A stretch of DNA of 54,200 nucleotides from Paenimyroides marinum (GCF_900108395.1 NZ_FNXE01000015.1:9791-63990), one strand, 5' to 3'; shown: positions 7,519 through 17,364, counted from the stretch's first letter. Made by a program: numbers and translations. Notes: generated by a model from the letters alone, not told the origin.

Positions 7519-7930
7519 CAATACTCCTTTTCCCTTGTTTGTTAAATAATACTTTTGATTTCTGCTTGTTGGTTTATCAGGAATGGTCAAGGCTATTAAA
7601 CCTGATTCTAGTGCTGGTTGTAAATAATTATATAAAAATGTAGGACGATGCTTTATACCAACAAGTTCCATTAATTCTACACTGCTATATTTCTTATCTG
7701 CCATACTCGAAATTAATAATCGAACTTGTTCGGTATCTTGTTCGGTATCTTGTTCGATTCGTGTTACAGATTCCGTTGAAAGCAATGTAACTCTTAAAAA
7801 GTTTTCGGAAAAATGAAAAGAATCTTGTGCATAAGCCTGTAAAATTCTTGGAATACCTGAACCTAATTGCTCTACCAAATCTAAATCCTTGAAAATACGC
7901 ATCAATTCTTTGTTTCTGATGATTTACATT
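7504..7930 (-). pseudogene. 3' remnant of an AlbA_2/ATP-binding (RecG-like) transcriptional regulator
   Basis: About 140 codons remain. The frame reads IIRNKELMRIFKDLDLVEQ, then LGSGIPRILQAY, the signature of the C-terminal HATPase_c_4-like domain of AlbA_2 (Schlafen-type) regulators. It ends in a winged-helix region (TIPDKPTSRNQKYYLTNKGKGVL). Full members are about 450-500 residues; here a TAA precedes the first conserved residues and the N-terminal two thirds are missing, replaced by the 3' end of mnmE only ~30 bases away. A 12-base tandem repeat encodes EQDTEQDTEQ. It may still be expressed as a short protein from the internal ATG at 7905, but it is best read as a decayed gene. Confidence 0.75.
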
Positions 7931-7959
7931 TCGTTACAACTTACAATACCAATCATAAT

Positions 7960-9387
7960 TTACTTCCCGATACAAAAATTAGCAAAAATATTTCCTAATA
8001 GTTCGTCATTGGTTACCTGTCCTGTTATTTCACCAAAATAGAATAGGGCTTGTCTAATATCAATAGCCATCAAATCAGCAGAAATTCCCATATCCAATCC
8101 GTATTGTACTTTTTGAATTTCCTCTAAAGCTTTGAGTAACGAATCGTAATGACGGGTGTTGGTTACTATGGTTTCATTATTACGTAAAGCACCGGTGTTT
8201 ACAAAAGATAAAAGCGCGTTTTTGAGTTCTTCAATTCCGATATTTTGCTTGGCAGAAATAGTTTGCAAATGCCAATTCGCTCCGCTCGGGTCAAGTTTCA
8301 GGTTTAAAGTTTCAAGTTGAGATGTTATCTCATTAAGTTCACCTTCAGATAATAAATCAACTTTGTTGATAATTACAACCAATGGTTTTAAAGGATATTT
8401 ATTTTTGATTTTCTCAATTTCAATTATATATTCCGAACTTTGAACTTTGAACTTTAAACTATCAAACAAATAAAGAACAACCTGTGCCTGTTCAATTTTC
8501 TCAAAGGTTTTTTGAATTCCGATAGATTCTACCACATCCTTAGTCTCACGGATTCCGGCAGTGTCAATAAAACGAAAACCGATCCCGTCAATGACCAATT
8601 CGTCTTCGATCGTATCACGGGTTGTTCCGGCGATGTTTGATACAATGGCTCGTTCTTCGTTTAATATGGCGTTTAATAAAGTAGATTTTCCTACGTTTGG
8701 TTCGCCCACAATCGCTACTGGAATTCCGTTTTTAATCACGTTTCCTACGGCAAAAGAATCGATCAAACGTTTCAGTACAAATTGAATTCGGTTTATTAAA
8801 TCACGAAAAGCAGAACGGTCTGCAAACTCGACGTCTTCTTCTGAAAAATCCAATTCCAGTTCAATCAATGAGGCAAAATTTAATAATTCTTCACGCAATC
8901 TGGCAATTTCATTTGAAAAACCGCCACGCATTTGCTGCATTGCCAATTGGTGTGCCGCTTCGTTGTCCGATGCAATCAAATCAGCCACCGCTTCGGCTTG
9001 GGATAAATCCATTTTTCCATTTAAAAACGAACGCATTGTAAATTCACCGGCAGTCGCCATTCTGCAACCTTTACGCAATAATAATTGTATGATTTGCTGC
9101 TGAATAAACGTAGAACCGTGACAGGAAATTTCCACAGTCGGTTCTCCGGTATAAGAATTTGTGCCTTTGAATAAAGACACTAACACCTGATCGATGATTT
9201 TTTCTCCGTCTTTAATGTATCCCAAATGCAGCGTATGCGTTTTTTGTTTACGCAAATCTTTATTTTTAACAGACTCAAATACATCTGCTACAGACTCAAT
9301 AGCTTTGGGACCTGAAACACGTACAATGGCAACAGCTCCGGCGCCCGATGGAGTGGCTAATGCTACAATGGTATCTTTTAAAATCAT
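7960..9387 (-). CDS. mnmE: tRNA modification GTPase MnmE
   Basis: A 475-residue MnmE (TrmE) that, with MnmG, makes the cmnm5/nm5 modification on wobble U34. It has an N-terminal formyl-THF-binding domain (about 1-120), helical domain, inserted Ras-like G domain with GEPNVGKST at 228-236, DTAGIR at 275-280 and NKVDLL, and the invariant C-terminal FCIGK with its catalytic cysteine. The gene is complete. Its 3' end directly abuts the accessory block; the 3' end of mnmE is a known integration site for SGI1-type islands in enterobacteria. A -7 box TAAATTTG lies at 9414-9407 with TTG 21 bases upstream on the minus strand. Confidence 0.97.
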   Translation of the reverse strand: MILKDTIVALATPSGAGAVAIVRVSGPKAIESVADVFESVKNKDLRKQKTHTLHLGYIKDGEKIIDQVLVSLFKGTNSYTGEPTVEISCHGSTFIQQQIIQLLLRKGCRMATAGEFTMRSFLNGKMDLSQAEAVADLIASDNEAAHQLAMQQMRGGFSNEIARLREELLNFASLIELELDFSEEDVEFADRSAFRDLINRIQFVLKRLIDSFAVGNVIKNGIPVAIVGEPNVGKSTLLNAILNEERAIVSNIAGTTRDTIEDELVIDGIGFRFIDTAGIRETKDVVESIGIQKTFEKIEQAQVVLYLFDSLKFKVQSSEYIIEIEKIKNKYPLKPLVVIINKVDLLSEGELNEITSQLETLNLKLDPSGANWHLQTISAKQNIGIEELKNALLSFVNTGALRNNETIVTNTRHYDSLLKALEEIQKVQYGLDMGISADLMAIDIRQALFYFGEITGQVTNDELLGNIFANFCIGK

Positions 9388-9406
9388 ACAAACGAATTTT
9401 GAATTA

Positions 9407-9438
9407 CAAATTTAAGCTAACTTTATATACTTTGCCAA
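9407..9438 (-). promoter_or_regulatory. Probable mnmE promoter
   Basis: On the minus strand TTG (9438-9436), a 21-base spacer, then TAAATTTG (9414-9407) fit the Bacteroidota TTG-N17-23-TAnnTTTG consensus, about 20 bases upstream of the mnmE ATG at 9387. Confidence 0.55.
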
Positions 9439-9453
9439 TTTATACCCGCTGTT

Positions 9454-9517
9454 ATTATTTTTTTCAAAATTAGCATACAGTTTACATTATTTTTTTCAAA
9501 ATTAGCATACAGTTTAC
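9454..9517. repeat. Perfect tandem duplication of a 32-bp unit upstream of the universal stress gene
   Basis: A 32-base unit containing TTTTCAAAATTAGCATACAG occurs twice in exact tandem (9454-9485, 9486-9517), followed by the first ~10 bases of a third copy. It lies between divergent mnmE and the stress protein gene, 48 bases before the latter's ATG. Being perfect, the duplication is probably recent. It may duplicate a regulatory site or simply be slippage. Confidence 0.85.
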
Positions 9518-9564
9518 ATTATTTTTTGTAATTTAATAACGCCTAATTAAAACCTTTTTTTATT

Positions 9565-10413
9565 ATGAAAAAGATATTATTTCCAACAGATTTCTCAGAA
9601 ACGGCAAACAATGCTTTTGTTTATGCCTTAAAACTGGCTAAAAGCATTGGTGCCGAAATATATGTATTAAATACTTATGAAATGCCGGTTATTTCGACAA
9701 CCTCTGCTGGACAACCCGAACTGATTCAAAACGTGTATAATTCTATTGAACTGAATCATTTTGAAAATTATAAGAAAGAGGTTCCTAAATTGCGAAACAT
9801 TGCTGAACAAATTGATTGCCCGGATATCAAACTAACATTTATTTTTGAAGAAGGAATTATGCTTTCAATCATCCAGAAAATAATCAGTCAGGAAGCAATT
9901 GATTTTATTGTAATGGGAACCAATGGAAATTCGGGATTTGAGAAAAAATTGCTGGGTTCTAATACCGTTCATGTAATGGAAAATGTAGATATTCCTATTT
10001 TAAGCGTACCGCGGAAAGCAGAATTTAAACGTTTAAATAATTTTGGATTTGCCACAATGTTAAGAGAAAGCGACAAACCGGGATTACGCCAGATTATTAA
10101 AATTGCACAATCATTAAATGCTGACATGAAGATATTGCACGTTTTGCGGAAAGAAAACCCAAAGACGATGGAAGTTTTAGAAGATTGGAAAAAAGAATTT
10201 AATGAATCAAATGTTAGTTTTCATACCGTATTAAACGAAAAATTAGAAGACAGCGTGTTCTTTTTTATAGACGACCAATTGATTGATGTGATGTGTATTG
10301 TAAAACGACATTTGAATTTTTTTGAAAAATTGTTTACCACCAGCTTAAGCAAACAACTGTCTTACCATGCCGATGTACCGGTTTTGGTGTTGAAAGAGCC
10401 TAAAAATAATTAA
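9565..10413 (+). CDS. Universal stress protein with two tandem UspA domains
   Basis: A 282-residue cytosolic protein. The first Usp fold (about 1-150) starts KKILFPTDFSETANNAF and carries the ATP-binding loop MGTNGNSGFEKKLLGSNT (G-2x-G-9x-GS/T type). The second domain (about 155-280) is more diverged and lacks a clear loop, ending HADVPVLVLKEPKNN. Tandem Usp proteins of about 280 residues are common in Flavobacteriaceae. They are induced by stress, but no biochemical role is assigned. The gene is monocistronic and convergent with the esterase gene. The 32-bp tandem repeat just upstream may affect expression. Confidence 0.9.
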   Translation: MKKILFPTDFSETANNAFVYALKLAKSIGAEIYVLNTYEMPVISTTSAGQPELIQNVYNSIELNHFENYKKEVPKLRNIAEQIDCPDIKLTFIFEEGIMLSIIQKIISQEAIDFIVMGTNGNSGFEKKLLGSNTVHVMENVDIPILSVPRKAEFKRLNNFGFATMLRESDKPGLRQIIKIAQSLNADMKILHVLRKENPKTMEVLEDWKKEFNESNVSFHTVLNEKLEDSVFFFIDDQLIDVMCIVKRHLNFFEKLFTTSLSKQLSYHADVPVLVLKEPKNN

Positions 10414-10447
10414 TATTTTCAATATTGAGAAGGAGGTGACTTTCTTT

Positions 10448-11095
10448 TTAACTCATTAAAAAAGACTTAAAGTCAAAAAAGTTTTGTGGGGATACACCAT
10501 GCCCCACAGGATACTCTTTATACTCAAAAGAAATATTATAGGGTTTCAAAAAATCAGCTGTTTGGCGTGCCCATTCTACCGGAATCACTTGATCAACCGT
10601 TCCGTGTGAACCAAATATTTTTAAATGATGATAAGCAGAAATATCTGTCTTTGGCGTCATAATTTCTTTATGAAAATAGCCGCTTAATGCTGCTACTTTA
10701 TTGATTTTTTCGGGATAGGTAATGGCTATGGCGTAACTTAAAATAGCACCTTGACTAAAACCTGCCAAATTTATGTTATTAATATCAATAGGATATTTTT
10801 GGCATAATTCATCAATAAACCGTGTCAGCAAATCACGAGATTGTATGGCTTGTTGGTCATTGCTGAATTTGTTCATATCGGCATCAAAAGTAATGGCATA
10901 CCACGCAAAGCCATAAGGTGGAAGCTGATAAGGAGCCTGAACAGAAATTACATAATAATCGTCAGGTAACTCCGGAGCAAATGAAAATAAATCTTCTTCA
11001 TTGCTGCCATAACCATGTATTAAAAGGAGCAATGGGTTTTTGTCTTTCACCTGTTTTGGTGGTTGTATCAGGTAATTCAATAATCCGTTTTCCAT
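10448..11095 (-). CDS. Phospholipase/carboxylesterase family alpha/beta hydrolase
   Basis: A 215-residue alpha/beta hydrolase of the Abhydrolase_2 (YpfH-like) family. The oxyanion region is LLIHGYGSNEEDL. The triad is Ser114 in GFSQG, Asp168 in HGTVDQVIP and His199 in VGHG. No signal peptide is evident, so it is cytosolic; the substrate may be short-chain esters or lysophospholipids. It is the last gene of a three-gene minus operon with pyrC-like and DUF4870 genes; its ATG overlaps the DUF4870 stop by one base (TAATG). Confidence 0.9.
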   Translation of the reverse strand: MENGLLNYLIQPPKQVKDKNPLLLLIHGYGSNEEDLFSFAPELPDDYYVISVQAPYQLPPYGFAWYAITFDADMNKFSNDQQAIQSRDLLTRFIDELCQKYPIDINNINLAGFSQGAILSYAIAITYPEKINKVAALSGYFHKEIMTPKTDISAYHHLKIFGSHGTVDQVIPVEWARQTADFLKPYNISFEYKEYPVGHGVSPQNFFDFKSFLMS

Positions 11096-11430
11096 TATTT
11101 TTTCTTTGATGTTAATGCTTTTTGAATGAAATTTCCAATTACGGGTAACAGCTTGTATTGGTTAGATATAGCTCCCGAAAAACTGTAAATCCATAAAATA
11201 AATAAAAAGAGATTGAAACCAATAAAGGCGTACATATTAGGAATCATTGCAACGAGTGATCCCAGTAAAAAATAAAGACATACTAACCCAAAAGATTGCT
11301 TAATATAAAAAGAACCAAAAGAATCTCTCTCTTCCTGATTGATAAACCACGCAATAATTGGTCCAATAAATGTTAAATGAGCGATGATTGCTGCTAATTT
11401 TCCGTCTTTTGAGATATTATGTTCTTTCAT
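11095..11430 (-). CDS. DUF4870 (Tic20-like) small membrane protein
   Basis: A 111-residue protein with about three membrane helices (LAAIIAHLTFIGPIIAWFI, FGLVCLYFLLGSLVAMI, and FIGFNLFLFILWIYSFSGAI). The DUF4870 hallmark is a first helix followed by a charged turn (NQEERDSF) and IKQSF. Function is not established. It overlaps the flanking genes by one base on each side. Confidence 0.85.
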   Translation of the reverse strand: MKEHNISKDGKLAAIIAHLTFIGPIIAWFINQEERDSFGSFYIKQSFGLVCLYFLLGSLVAMIPNMYAFIGFNLFLFILWIYSFSGAISNQYKLLPVIGNFIQKALTSKKK

Positions 11431-12680
11431 TATTTGATAATCAGCTTGTTGTTGTGATAAATTCCGTAAACAACCCCTTTCATTGGATGATTTAAAAAGG
11501 CAGTGTTTTTTGATTTGGATAAAATATCATTTTTGGTAAACGTCCATTTTTTTGAAGGATCAAACAGCGTTAAATCAGCTTTTTGTCCTACTTTTATTCC
11601 GTTAGATTCTTTTAAAAACAAATGTTTTGCAGCTTGTAGTTTTTCAATAACAATATTTAAAGGAAGAATTTCCAGCAATGCTCCAAAAGCAGATTCTAAA
11701 CCAATGGTTCCATCCTTTGCCATATCAAATTCCATCTTTTTGTGTTCAATATCTATGGCACAGTGGTCTGATGTAATCACATCAATAGTTCCATCTAAAA
11801 CACCATTAATCAATGCTTGTTGATGAAAAGCATTACGTAGGGGAGGATTCACCTTAAAACGCGTATCGAAATTTGATAAAACTTCGTCTGTTAACACCAG
11901 ATTATGTACTGCAACACTGCAAGTAACATTCAATCCTTTGGCTTTTGCTTCTTTAATCATCGCAACAGATTGTGCCGTTGAAATAGTAGGAATGTGCATT
12001 TTGCCGCCGGTATATTCTAAAAGGAATAAATTGCGGGCTAAAACCACTTCTTCTGCCAATGGCGGAATTCCTTTTAATCCCAATTTGGTAGATACAATAC
12101 CTTCGTGAACCACACCTTTTCCTTTAATGGTTGCATCGTTACAAAAAGCGATTACAGTTCCGTTAAAATCCTGAACATATTGTAATCCAATCTTTAATAA
12201 ATTGGCGTTTGTAATGCTTTTTTTGTAATCGCCAAAAGCAATGGAACCGGCATTTTGCATATCAAACATTTCTGATAAGTCGTTTCCTTCCTGATTTTTT
12301 GTAAAAGCTCCGATAGGATGAAGGCTGGTTGCGTGATGAGTTGCTTTTGATTGAACAAAACTTACAACCGATTGATTATCAATAACCGGTGACGTGTTGG
12401 GCTGATAGGCAATGTGTGTAAAACCACTTTTAGCGGCAGTTGTTAAACCGTTGTCAATGGTTTCACGGTCTTCAAAACCGGGTTCGCCAAACGATACCGA
12501 GGCATCCATCCAACCGCCCGAAATATGAAGGTTTTCTAAAAAAAGTGTGTCAAAATCACCGTGATTGATTTCCGGAGCAATTTCAGTAATAACGCCGTTC
12601 TCTATTTTAATATCGACTTGTTTTTGGTGAAATTCATTTGAAGCATCTACAATTGTAGCATTTTTTATAACGATATTCAT
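11430..12680 (-). CDS. pyrC: Dihydroorotase-like amidohydrolase lacking the HxH metal motif
   Basis: A 416-residue protein with class I dihydroorotase architecture. GGWMDASVSFGEPGFEDRET aligns with the DxHxHxRePG block, followed by QPNTSPVIDN, VNPPLRN and TSDHCAID near the C-terminus. The two metal-binding histidines of HxH are Ser61 and Ser63, and the usual HVST block is HIPTIST. An Asp (TSDHCA) is kept. Similar proteins are common in Flavobacteriales and are annotated as dihydroorotase. Either this is a non-catalytic partner like the pseudo-DHOases that assemble with aspartate transcarbamoylase, or chemistry is altered. A -7-like box TAATTTTG lies at 12721-12714 on the minus strand. It heads the three-gene operon. 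Confidence 0.8.
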   Translation of the reverse strand: MNIVIKNATIVDASNEFHQKQVDIKIENGVITEIAPEINHGDFDTLFLENLHISGGWMDASVSFGEPGFEDRETIDNGLTTAAKSGFTHIAYQPNTSPVIDNQSVVSFVQSKATHHATSLHPIGAFTKNQEGNDLSEMFDMQNAGSIAFGDYKKSITNANLLKIGLQYVQDFNGTVIAFCNDATIKGKGVVHEGIVSTKLGLKGIPPLAEEVVLARNLFLLEYTGGKMHIPTISTAQSVAMIKEAKAKGLNVTCSVAVHNLVLTDEVLSNFDTRFKVNPPLRNAFHQQALINGVLDGTIDVITSDHCAIDIEHKKMEFDMAKDGTIGLESAFGALLEILPLNIVIEKLQAAKHLFLKESNGIKVGQKADLTLFDPSKKWTFTKNDILSKSKNTAFLNHPMKGVVYGIYHNNKLIIK

Positions 12681-12921
12681 TGTGTGAATGGTTGTGTTGT
12701 TTTTAAAATCTTACAAAATTACATATATAAACAATATTCTATATATAAAAATTGCGATATTTTGAAAATGATTTTACTTTCATATTATTTTTTAAAAATA
12801 TATAAAACCTTAATTTTCAACTATTCATACACAAAAAGTTTTATTTATAGATGAATGTTAGGTCAGCCCGCAAAAAAAGAGTATATTAGCACGTTAATTT
12901 TAGAACTAAAAATAGTTATAT

Positions 12922-15507
12922 ATGATCTCTGACGGAGAAAAATTGATTCCTATTAACATCGAAGAAGAAATGAAATCGGCATACATTGATTATTCAATGT
13001 CTGTTATTGTTTCCAGAGCATTGCCAGATGTTCGCGATGGTTTAAAACCGGTTCACCGCCGTGTATTATTCGGAATGTACGAACTGGGTGTTACAGCAAG
13101 CAAAGCACACAAAAAATCTGCAAGAATTGTAGGTGAGGTATTGGGTAAATACCACCCTCACGGCGATAAATCTGTTTACGATGCCATGGTTCGTATGGCA
13201 CAAGAATGGAGCTTACGTTATTTATTGGTTGACGGACAAGGAAACTTTGGATCTGTTGATGGCGATGATCCTGCTGCTATGCGTTATACCGAAGCCAGAA
13301 TGAAAAAACTTGCCGAAGAAATTTTAGCGGATATCGATAAAGAAACGGTTGATTTCCAGTTAAACTTCGATGATACTTTAGAAGAACCTAAAGTAATGCC
13401 TACCAAAATACCTACTTTATTGGTAAACGGAGCATCGGGTATCGCTGTGGGTATGGCAACAAATATGGCACCACACAACTTAACAGAAGTTATTAACGGA
13501 ACGTTGGCATATATTGATAATAACGATATAGAAATCGATGAATTGATGCAACACATCAAAGCTCCCGATTTTCCAACAGGTGGAATCATCTATGGTTATG
13601 AAGGTGTTAAAGAAGCCTATAAAACAGGTCGCGGACGTGTAGTAATGCGTGCCAAAGCCAATTTTGAAGAGGTAGATGGCAAAGAGTGCATTGTTGTAAC
13701 CGAAATTCCTTATCAGGTAAATAAGGCCGAAATGATTAAAAAAACGGCTGAATTGGTTAACGATAAAAAAATCGAAGGAATTTCTACCATTCGCGATGAA
13801 TCTGACCGTAAAGGAATGCGTATTGTTTACGTGTTGAAACGTGAAGCGGTTCCAAATATTGTGCTGAATATGTTGTACAAGTTTACACAGTTGCAATCGT
13901 CGTTCAGTATCAATAATATCGCGTTGGTAAACGGTCGTCCGCAGTTGTTGAACTTAAAAGAGTTGATTCATTATTTTGTGGAACACCGCCACGATGTAGT
14001 AACGCGTCGTGCAGAATACGAATTGAGAAAAGCTCAGGAACGTGCACATATTTTAGAAGGATTAATCATTGCTTCTGATAATATAGATGAAGTAATTGCA
14101 ATTATCCGTAGTTCTAAAAATGCCGATGAAGCTCGTGAACGTTTAATTGAACGTTTCTCGTTATCTGAAATTCAGGCACGTGCCATTGTTGAAATGCGTT
14201 TACGCCAGCTAACCGGATTGGAACAAGAGAAACTTCGTGCAGAATTTGATGAAATTATGAAGTTAATTGCTCGTTTACAAGAATTATTGGCGAGTAAAGA
14301 AATGCGAATGAATCTTATTAAAGAAGAATTAACCGAAATTCGCGATAAATACGGAGATGACCGTCGTTCGGATATTGAATATGCCGGCGGCGAAATGAAT
14401 ATTGAAGATTTAATTGCCGATGAACAAGTGGTCATTACCATTTCGCATGCGGGATATATCAAACGCACACCTTTATCTGAATACAAAACACAGAATAGAG
14501 GTGGCGTTGGACAAAAATCGGCAGGAACACGCGATCAAGATTTCTTAGAGCACATGTATGTGGCTACAAACCACCAGTATATGCTGTTCTTTACACAAAA
14601 AGGAAAATGTTTCTGGTTGCGTGTGTACGAAATTCCTGAAGGGACAAAACAAGCCAAAGGTCGTGCAATTCAAAACTTAATCAATATCGAAAACGACGAT
14701 AAGGTTAAAGCATTTATCTGTACGCAAGATTTACGTGACGAAGAATACATCAATAACCATTATATCGTAATGTGTACCAAACAGGGGCAGGTGAAAAAAA
14801 CGGCTTTAGAGCAATATTCCCGTCCGCGCCAAAACGGTATCAACGCTATTACTATTAAAGAAGGCGATGAATTGTTAGAAGCTAAATTAACCGATGGAAA
14901 TTCAAAAGTGCTTGTAGCTGCCAAAAATGGTAAAATGGTACGTTTTGATGAATCTAAAACCCGACCAATGGGTAGAACAGCATCAGGAGTTCGCGGTATT
15001 AAATTAGCGGGTGAAAACGATGAAGTGATTGGTTTGGTGACTGTTTCCGATTTAAATTCTGAAATTTTAGTGGTTTCTGAAAACGGTTACGGAAAACGCT
15101 CTTCTTTAGAAGCATACCGCGAAACAAACCGTGGAGGTAAAGGAGTTAAAGCAATGAATATTACTGATAAAACCGGAGCCTTAATATCTATTAATTCAGT
15201 TACTGACAACGATGACCTAATGATCATCAACAAATCGGGCTTAACGATTCGTTTACGCGTGTCTGATTTACGTGTAATGGGGCGTAATACACAAGGAGTT
15301 CGTTTAATCAATATCAAAGGAAACGATTCTATTGCTGCCGTTGCTAAAGTAATGCGTGACGAAGACGAAGAAAATGAAATGGACGATGAATTGAAAAAAG
15401 ATCTTTTAGCAGTAGATGAAAACGACATTATTGAAGATGTGGTTGATGAAATCGAAGAAGAAGATGATGATTTAGAAGAAGATTCAGAAGAAACAAATGA
15501 AGAATAA
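12922..15507 (+). CDS. gyrA: DNA gyrase subunit A
   Basis: An 861-residue GyrA. The N-terminal breakage-reunion domain has catalytic Tyr122 in MRYTEARM; the numbering coincides with E. coli over this part. The quinolone-determining region reads [10 protein letters not shown] (78-87), so the residue equivalent to Ser83 is Lys (codon AAA at 13168-13170) while Asp87 is kept. The C-terminal beta-pinwheel includes a GyrA-box-like QNRGGVG and a later NRGGKG. The last ~45 residues are a very acidic tail ([19 protein letters not shown]). The TPR gene overlaps its 3' end by 11 bases. The upstream 240 bases are AT-rich, and no textbook promoter is evident. Confidence 0.97.
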   Translation: MISDGEKLIPINIEEEMKSAYIDYSMSVIVSRALPDVRDGLKPVHRRVLFGMYELGVTASKAHKKSARIVGEVLGKYHPHGDKSVYDAMVRMAQEWSLRYLLVDGQGNFGSVDGDDPAAMRYTEARMKKLAEEILADIDKETVDFQLNFDDTLEEPKVMPTKIPTLLVNGASGIAVGMATNMAPHNLTEVINGTLAYIDNNDIEIDELMQHIKAPDFPTGGIIYGYEGVKEAYKTGRGRVVMRAKANFEEVDGKECIVVTEIPYQVNKAEMIKKTAELVNDKKIEGISTIRDESDRKGMRIVYVLKREAVPNIVLNMLYKFTQLQSSFSINNIALVNGRPQLLNLKELIHYFVEHRHDVVTRRAEYELRKAQERAHILEGLIIASDNIDEVIAIIRSSKNADEARERLIERFSLSEIQARAIVEMRLRQLTGLEQEKLRAEFDEIMKLIARLQELLASKEMRMNLIKEELTEIRDKYGDDRRSDIEYAGGEMNIEDLIADEQVVITISHAGYIKRTPLSEYKTQNRGGVGQKSAGTRDQDFLEHMYVATNHQYMLFFTQKGKCFWLRVYEIPEGTKQAKGRAIQNLINIENDDKVKAFICTQDLRDEEYINNHYIVMCTKQGQVKKTALEQYSRPRQNGINAITIKEGDELLEAKLTDGNSKVLVAAKNGKMVRFDESKTRPMGRTASGVRGIKLAGENDEVIGLVTVSDLNSEILVVSENGYGKRSSLEAYRETNRGGKGVKAMNITDKTGALISINSVTDNDDLMIINKSGLTIRLRVSDLRVMGRNTQGVRLINIKGNDSIAAVAKVMRDEDEENEMDDELKKDLLAVDENDIIEDVVDEIEEEDDDLEEDSEETNEE

Positions 15508-16735
15508 TTTAATAATGATGAGCATGTTTATAACATGCTCTTCTTCTTTTGCTCAAAAAAATGAGTTAAAGGAAATAGAAAAACTCGTAAAAAAAAACAA
15601 TACCACCGAAGTGGTGAAATTGCTTGAAAAAGTTGAAACAATGTTGCCCGAAGCTACAGATGATCAAAAGGCAGCATACTATTTTTTTAAAGCAAAAAAC
15701 GAAGTTAACTTGGCAAAAAACGGAATTGACTTTAATGAAAACCGGTCTAAGGCAGTTCGTTCAATCAATCAGTTAATCAAATTTGAAAACGAAACCAAAA
15801 GCAAGAAATATACTACTGAAATTCTACCGGTAAAAAACAACTTGCTTGCAGAATTGGTCGATGATGCCATTGATAACAATCGAAATAAAAATTATAAAAA
15901 GTCAAGCAGATTGTTTGAACAAGCCTATAATTTAAATAACGTGGACACGGTATATTTGTACAATGCTGCAAATGATGCCGTAAACGCCAAAGACTATGAT
16001 TTTGCCGAAACAAAATTTAAAGAGTTGATCGCCCTGAAATATAACGGAAAATCAAAGACTTATGTAGCTACCTCGCAAACTACAGGTAAAGTAGAATCGT
16101 TCGGTATCGATAAAAAAGTACGCGATTTAGCTGTTAAGAGCGGAACACATTCAGCCCCCGAAACCATTTTTAATAAAAGTGCCTTGCCTACAATTTACAA
16201 TAGCTTAACCCATATTTTATTAAATAAGGAAAATTATTCTGAAGCGGAAGAATATGCGTTAAAAGCATACGATCTGGATAAAGAAAATATCAATAACTTA
16301 TTGAACGTTCTGTATTTGTATTACAATACCAATCGTTTGGATAAATATGAAGAATATGCGAATGAAGGTGTTGAAAAATTCCCTAAAAATGAGTTGCTAC
16401 TTTATAATTTGGCTGTTATTCACATAAAAAATAATGAAAACGAACAGGCGGTAAATTATCTCAACAAAATATTGACATTGAATAAAAACAATTTTGATGC
16501 GCTAAAAACCCTTGGAAACCTTGAATTACAAAAAGATGCCGAGGTAACTAATAAGATCAATGCGCTGCCTAATACAGCATCAGCAGATAAAAAACGTAAC
16601 CAATTAATGCAAGAAAAACGAACGGTTTATATAAATGCTTTAGAATATTACCAACAAGCAAAAGCTGTAAATGATAAAGACGAAAGTTTAAACGAATTAA
16701 TCACGCAAATTCAGGATTTTTTAGATAAAAATTAA
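15497..16735 (+). CDS. Exported tetratricopeptide-repeat protein
   Basis: A 412-residue protein with an N-terminal signal ([16 protein letters not shown], cleavage after Ala-Gln is likely), so it is periplasmic. At least four TPR-like helix pairs follow, for example [56 protein letters not shown] and [17 protein letters not shown]. The start overlaps the end of gyrA by 11 bases, so it is translationally coupled to gyrase. This arrangement is seen in other Flavobacteriaceae but the link is not understood. Its function is unknown. A strong terminator follows. Confidence 0.85.
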   Translation: MKNNLIMMSMFITCSSSFAQKNELKEIEKLVKKNNTTEVVKLLEKVETMLPEATDDQKAAYYFFKAKNEVNLAKNGIDFNENRSKAVRSINQLIKFENETKSKKYTTEILPVKNNLLAELVDDAIDNNRNKNYKKSSRLFEQAYNLNNVDTVYLYNAANDAVNAKDYDFAETKFKELIALKYNGKSKTYVATSQTTGKVESFGIDKKVRDLAVKSGTHSAPETIFNKSALPTIYNSLTHILLNKENYSEAEEYALKAYDLDKENINNLLNVLYLYYNTNRLDKYEEYANEGVEKFPKNELLLYNLAVIHIKNNENEQAVNYLNKILTLNKNNFDALKTLGNLELQKDAEVTNKINALPNTASADKKRNQLMQEKRTVYINALEYYQQAKAVNDKDESLNELITQIQDFLDKN

Positions 16736-16736
16736 A

Positions 16737-16765
16737 AGAAAAGTCGGCAAACAGCCGACTTTTCT
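16737..16765 (+). terminator. Terminator after the gyrA-TPR operon
   Basis: AGAAAAGTCGGC and GCCGACTTTTCT pair perfectly around the loop AAACA. Confidence 0.8.
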
Positions 16766-16842
16766 ATGTAACTGAATGTCGTTTTTAATTTTTCATAGCA
16801 TACAAAATTCCTTAACTTTACCATATATTCTTTTAAAAATAA

Positions 16843-17364
16843 ATGATGTTCGAAAACAACCTCTTATCAATAGATCATATTCCAAAATATCAAGACGTAG
16901 AACTGTCTGATTTGCATAAAGATTACAAAAAACTAGTGATTCTGAATACCTTGCTGACTATAATAATTGGGTTGGCAATATGCTGTTTGTTATTTTTTAC
17001 CATAGATGACAACGAAAAGTTTTATGCCATTATTCCTGTGTTTCTTGGTACAATCTGGCTTGCCGTGTTTTCGTTGTTGGCTTACAAAAAGAAAAAATAT
17101 GCTTTTCGCCAGCACGATGTCATTTTTAAAAAGGGATTAATTGTTCAAACCACACATATCACACCTTATATTCGTTTACAACATGTAGTTATTAAACAAG
17201 GATGGTATGCAAAAAAATTAGGTCTGGCAACGTTGGCAATCTATACGGCTGCAAATAATTTTTCTGATATTTCCATTCCCGGACTTACCTTGGCAGAAGC
17301 TGAACGCTGGAAAAGTTTTTTATTAAACCGCATTCAAGAATTAAATGATGAATCTGAACGCTAA
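16843..17364 (+). CDS. Bacterial PH-domain membrane protein (YdbS-like)
   Basis: A 173-residue protein with two membrane helices (about 36-55, TLLTIIIGLAICCLLFF, and 60-80) followed by one bPH2 (DUF304) domain. That domain is marked by FRQHDVIFKKGLIVQTTHITP and RLQHVVIKQGWYAKKLGLA. It overlaps the next gene by 20 bases. The pair corresponds to the YdbS/YdbT arrangement of Bacillus; YdbST has been linked to resistance to antimicrobial peptides there. Role in this organism is inferred only from that pairing. Confidence 0.85.
   Translation: MMFENNLLSIDHIPKYQDVELSDLHKDYKKLVILNTLLTIIIGLAICCLLFFTIDDNEKFYAIIPVFLGTIWLAVFSLLAYKKKKYAFRQHDVIFKKGLIVQTTHITPYIRLQHVVIKQGWYAKKLGLATLAIYTAANNFSDISIPGLTLAEAERWKSFLLNRIQELNDESER

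Noticed and set aside
7660..7905. A complete small regulator starting at 7905
   Set aside because: Homologous residues continue upstream of this ATG until a stop at about 7930, and the N-terminal domain is missing, so it is called a 3' remnant rather than a full gene.
10430..10439. A perfect Shine-Dalgarno-like AAGGAGGTGA on the plus strand
   Set aside because: No reading frame follows it, flavobacterial genes rarely use such sites, and it lies between convergent genes. Treated as chance.
13284..13896. Open frames of 100-138 codons on the minus strand inside gyrA
   Set aside because: They have low-complexity or implausible composition and overlap a highly conserved gene; shadows of gyrA codon usage.
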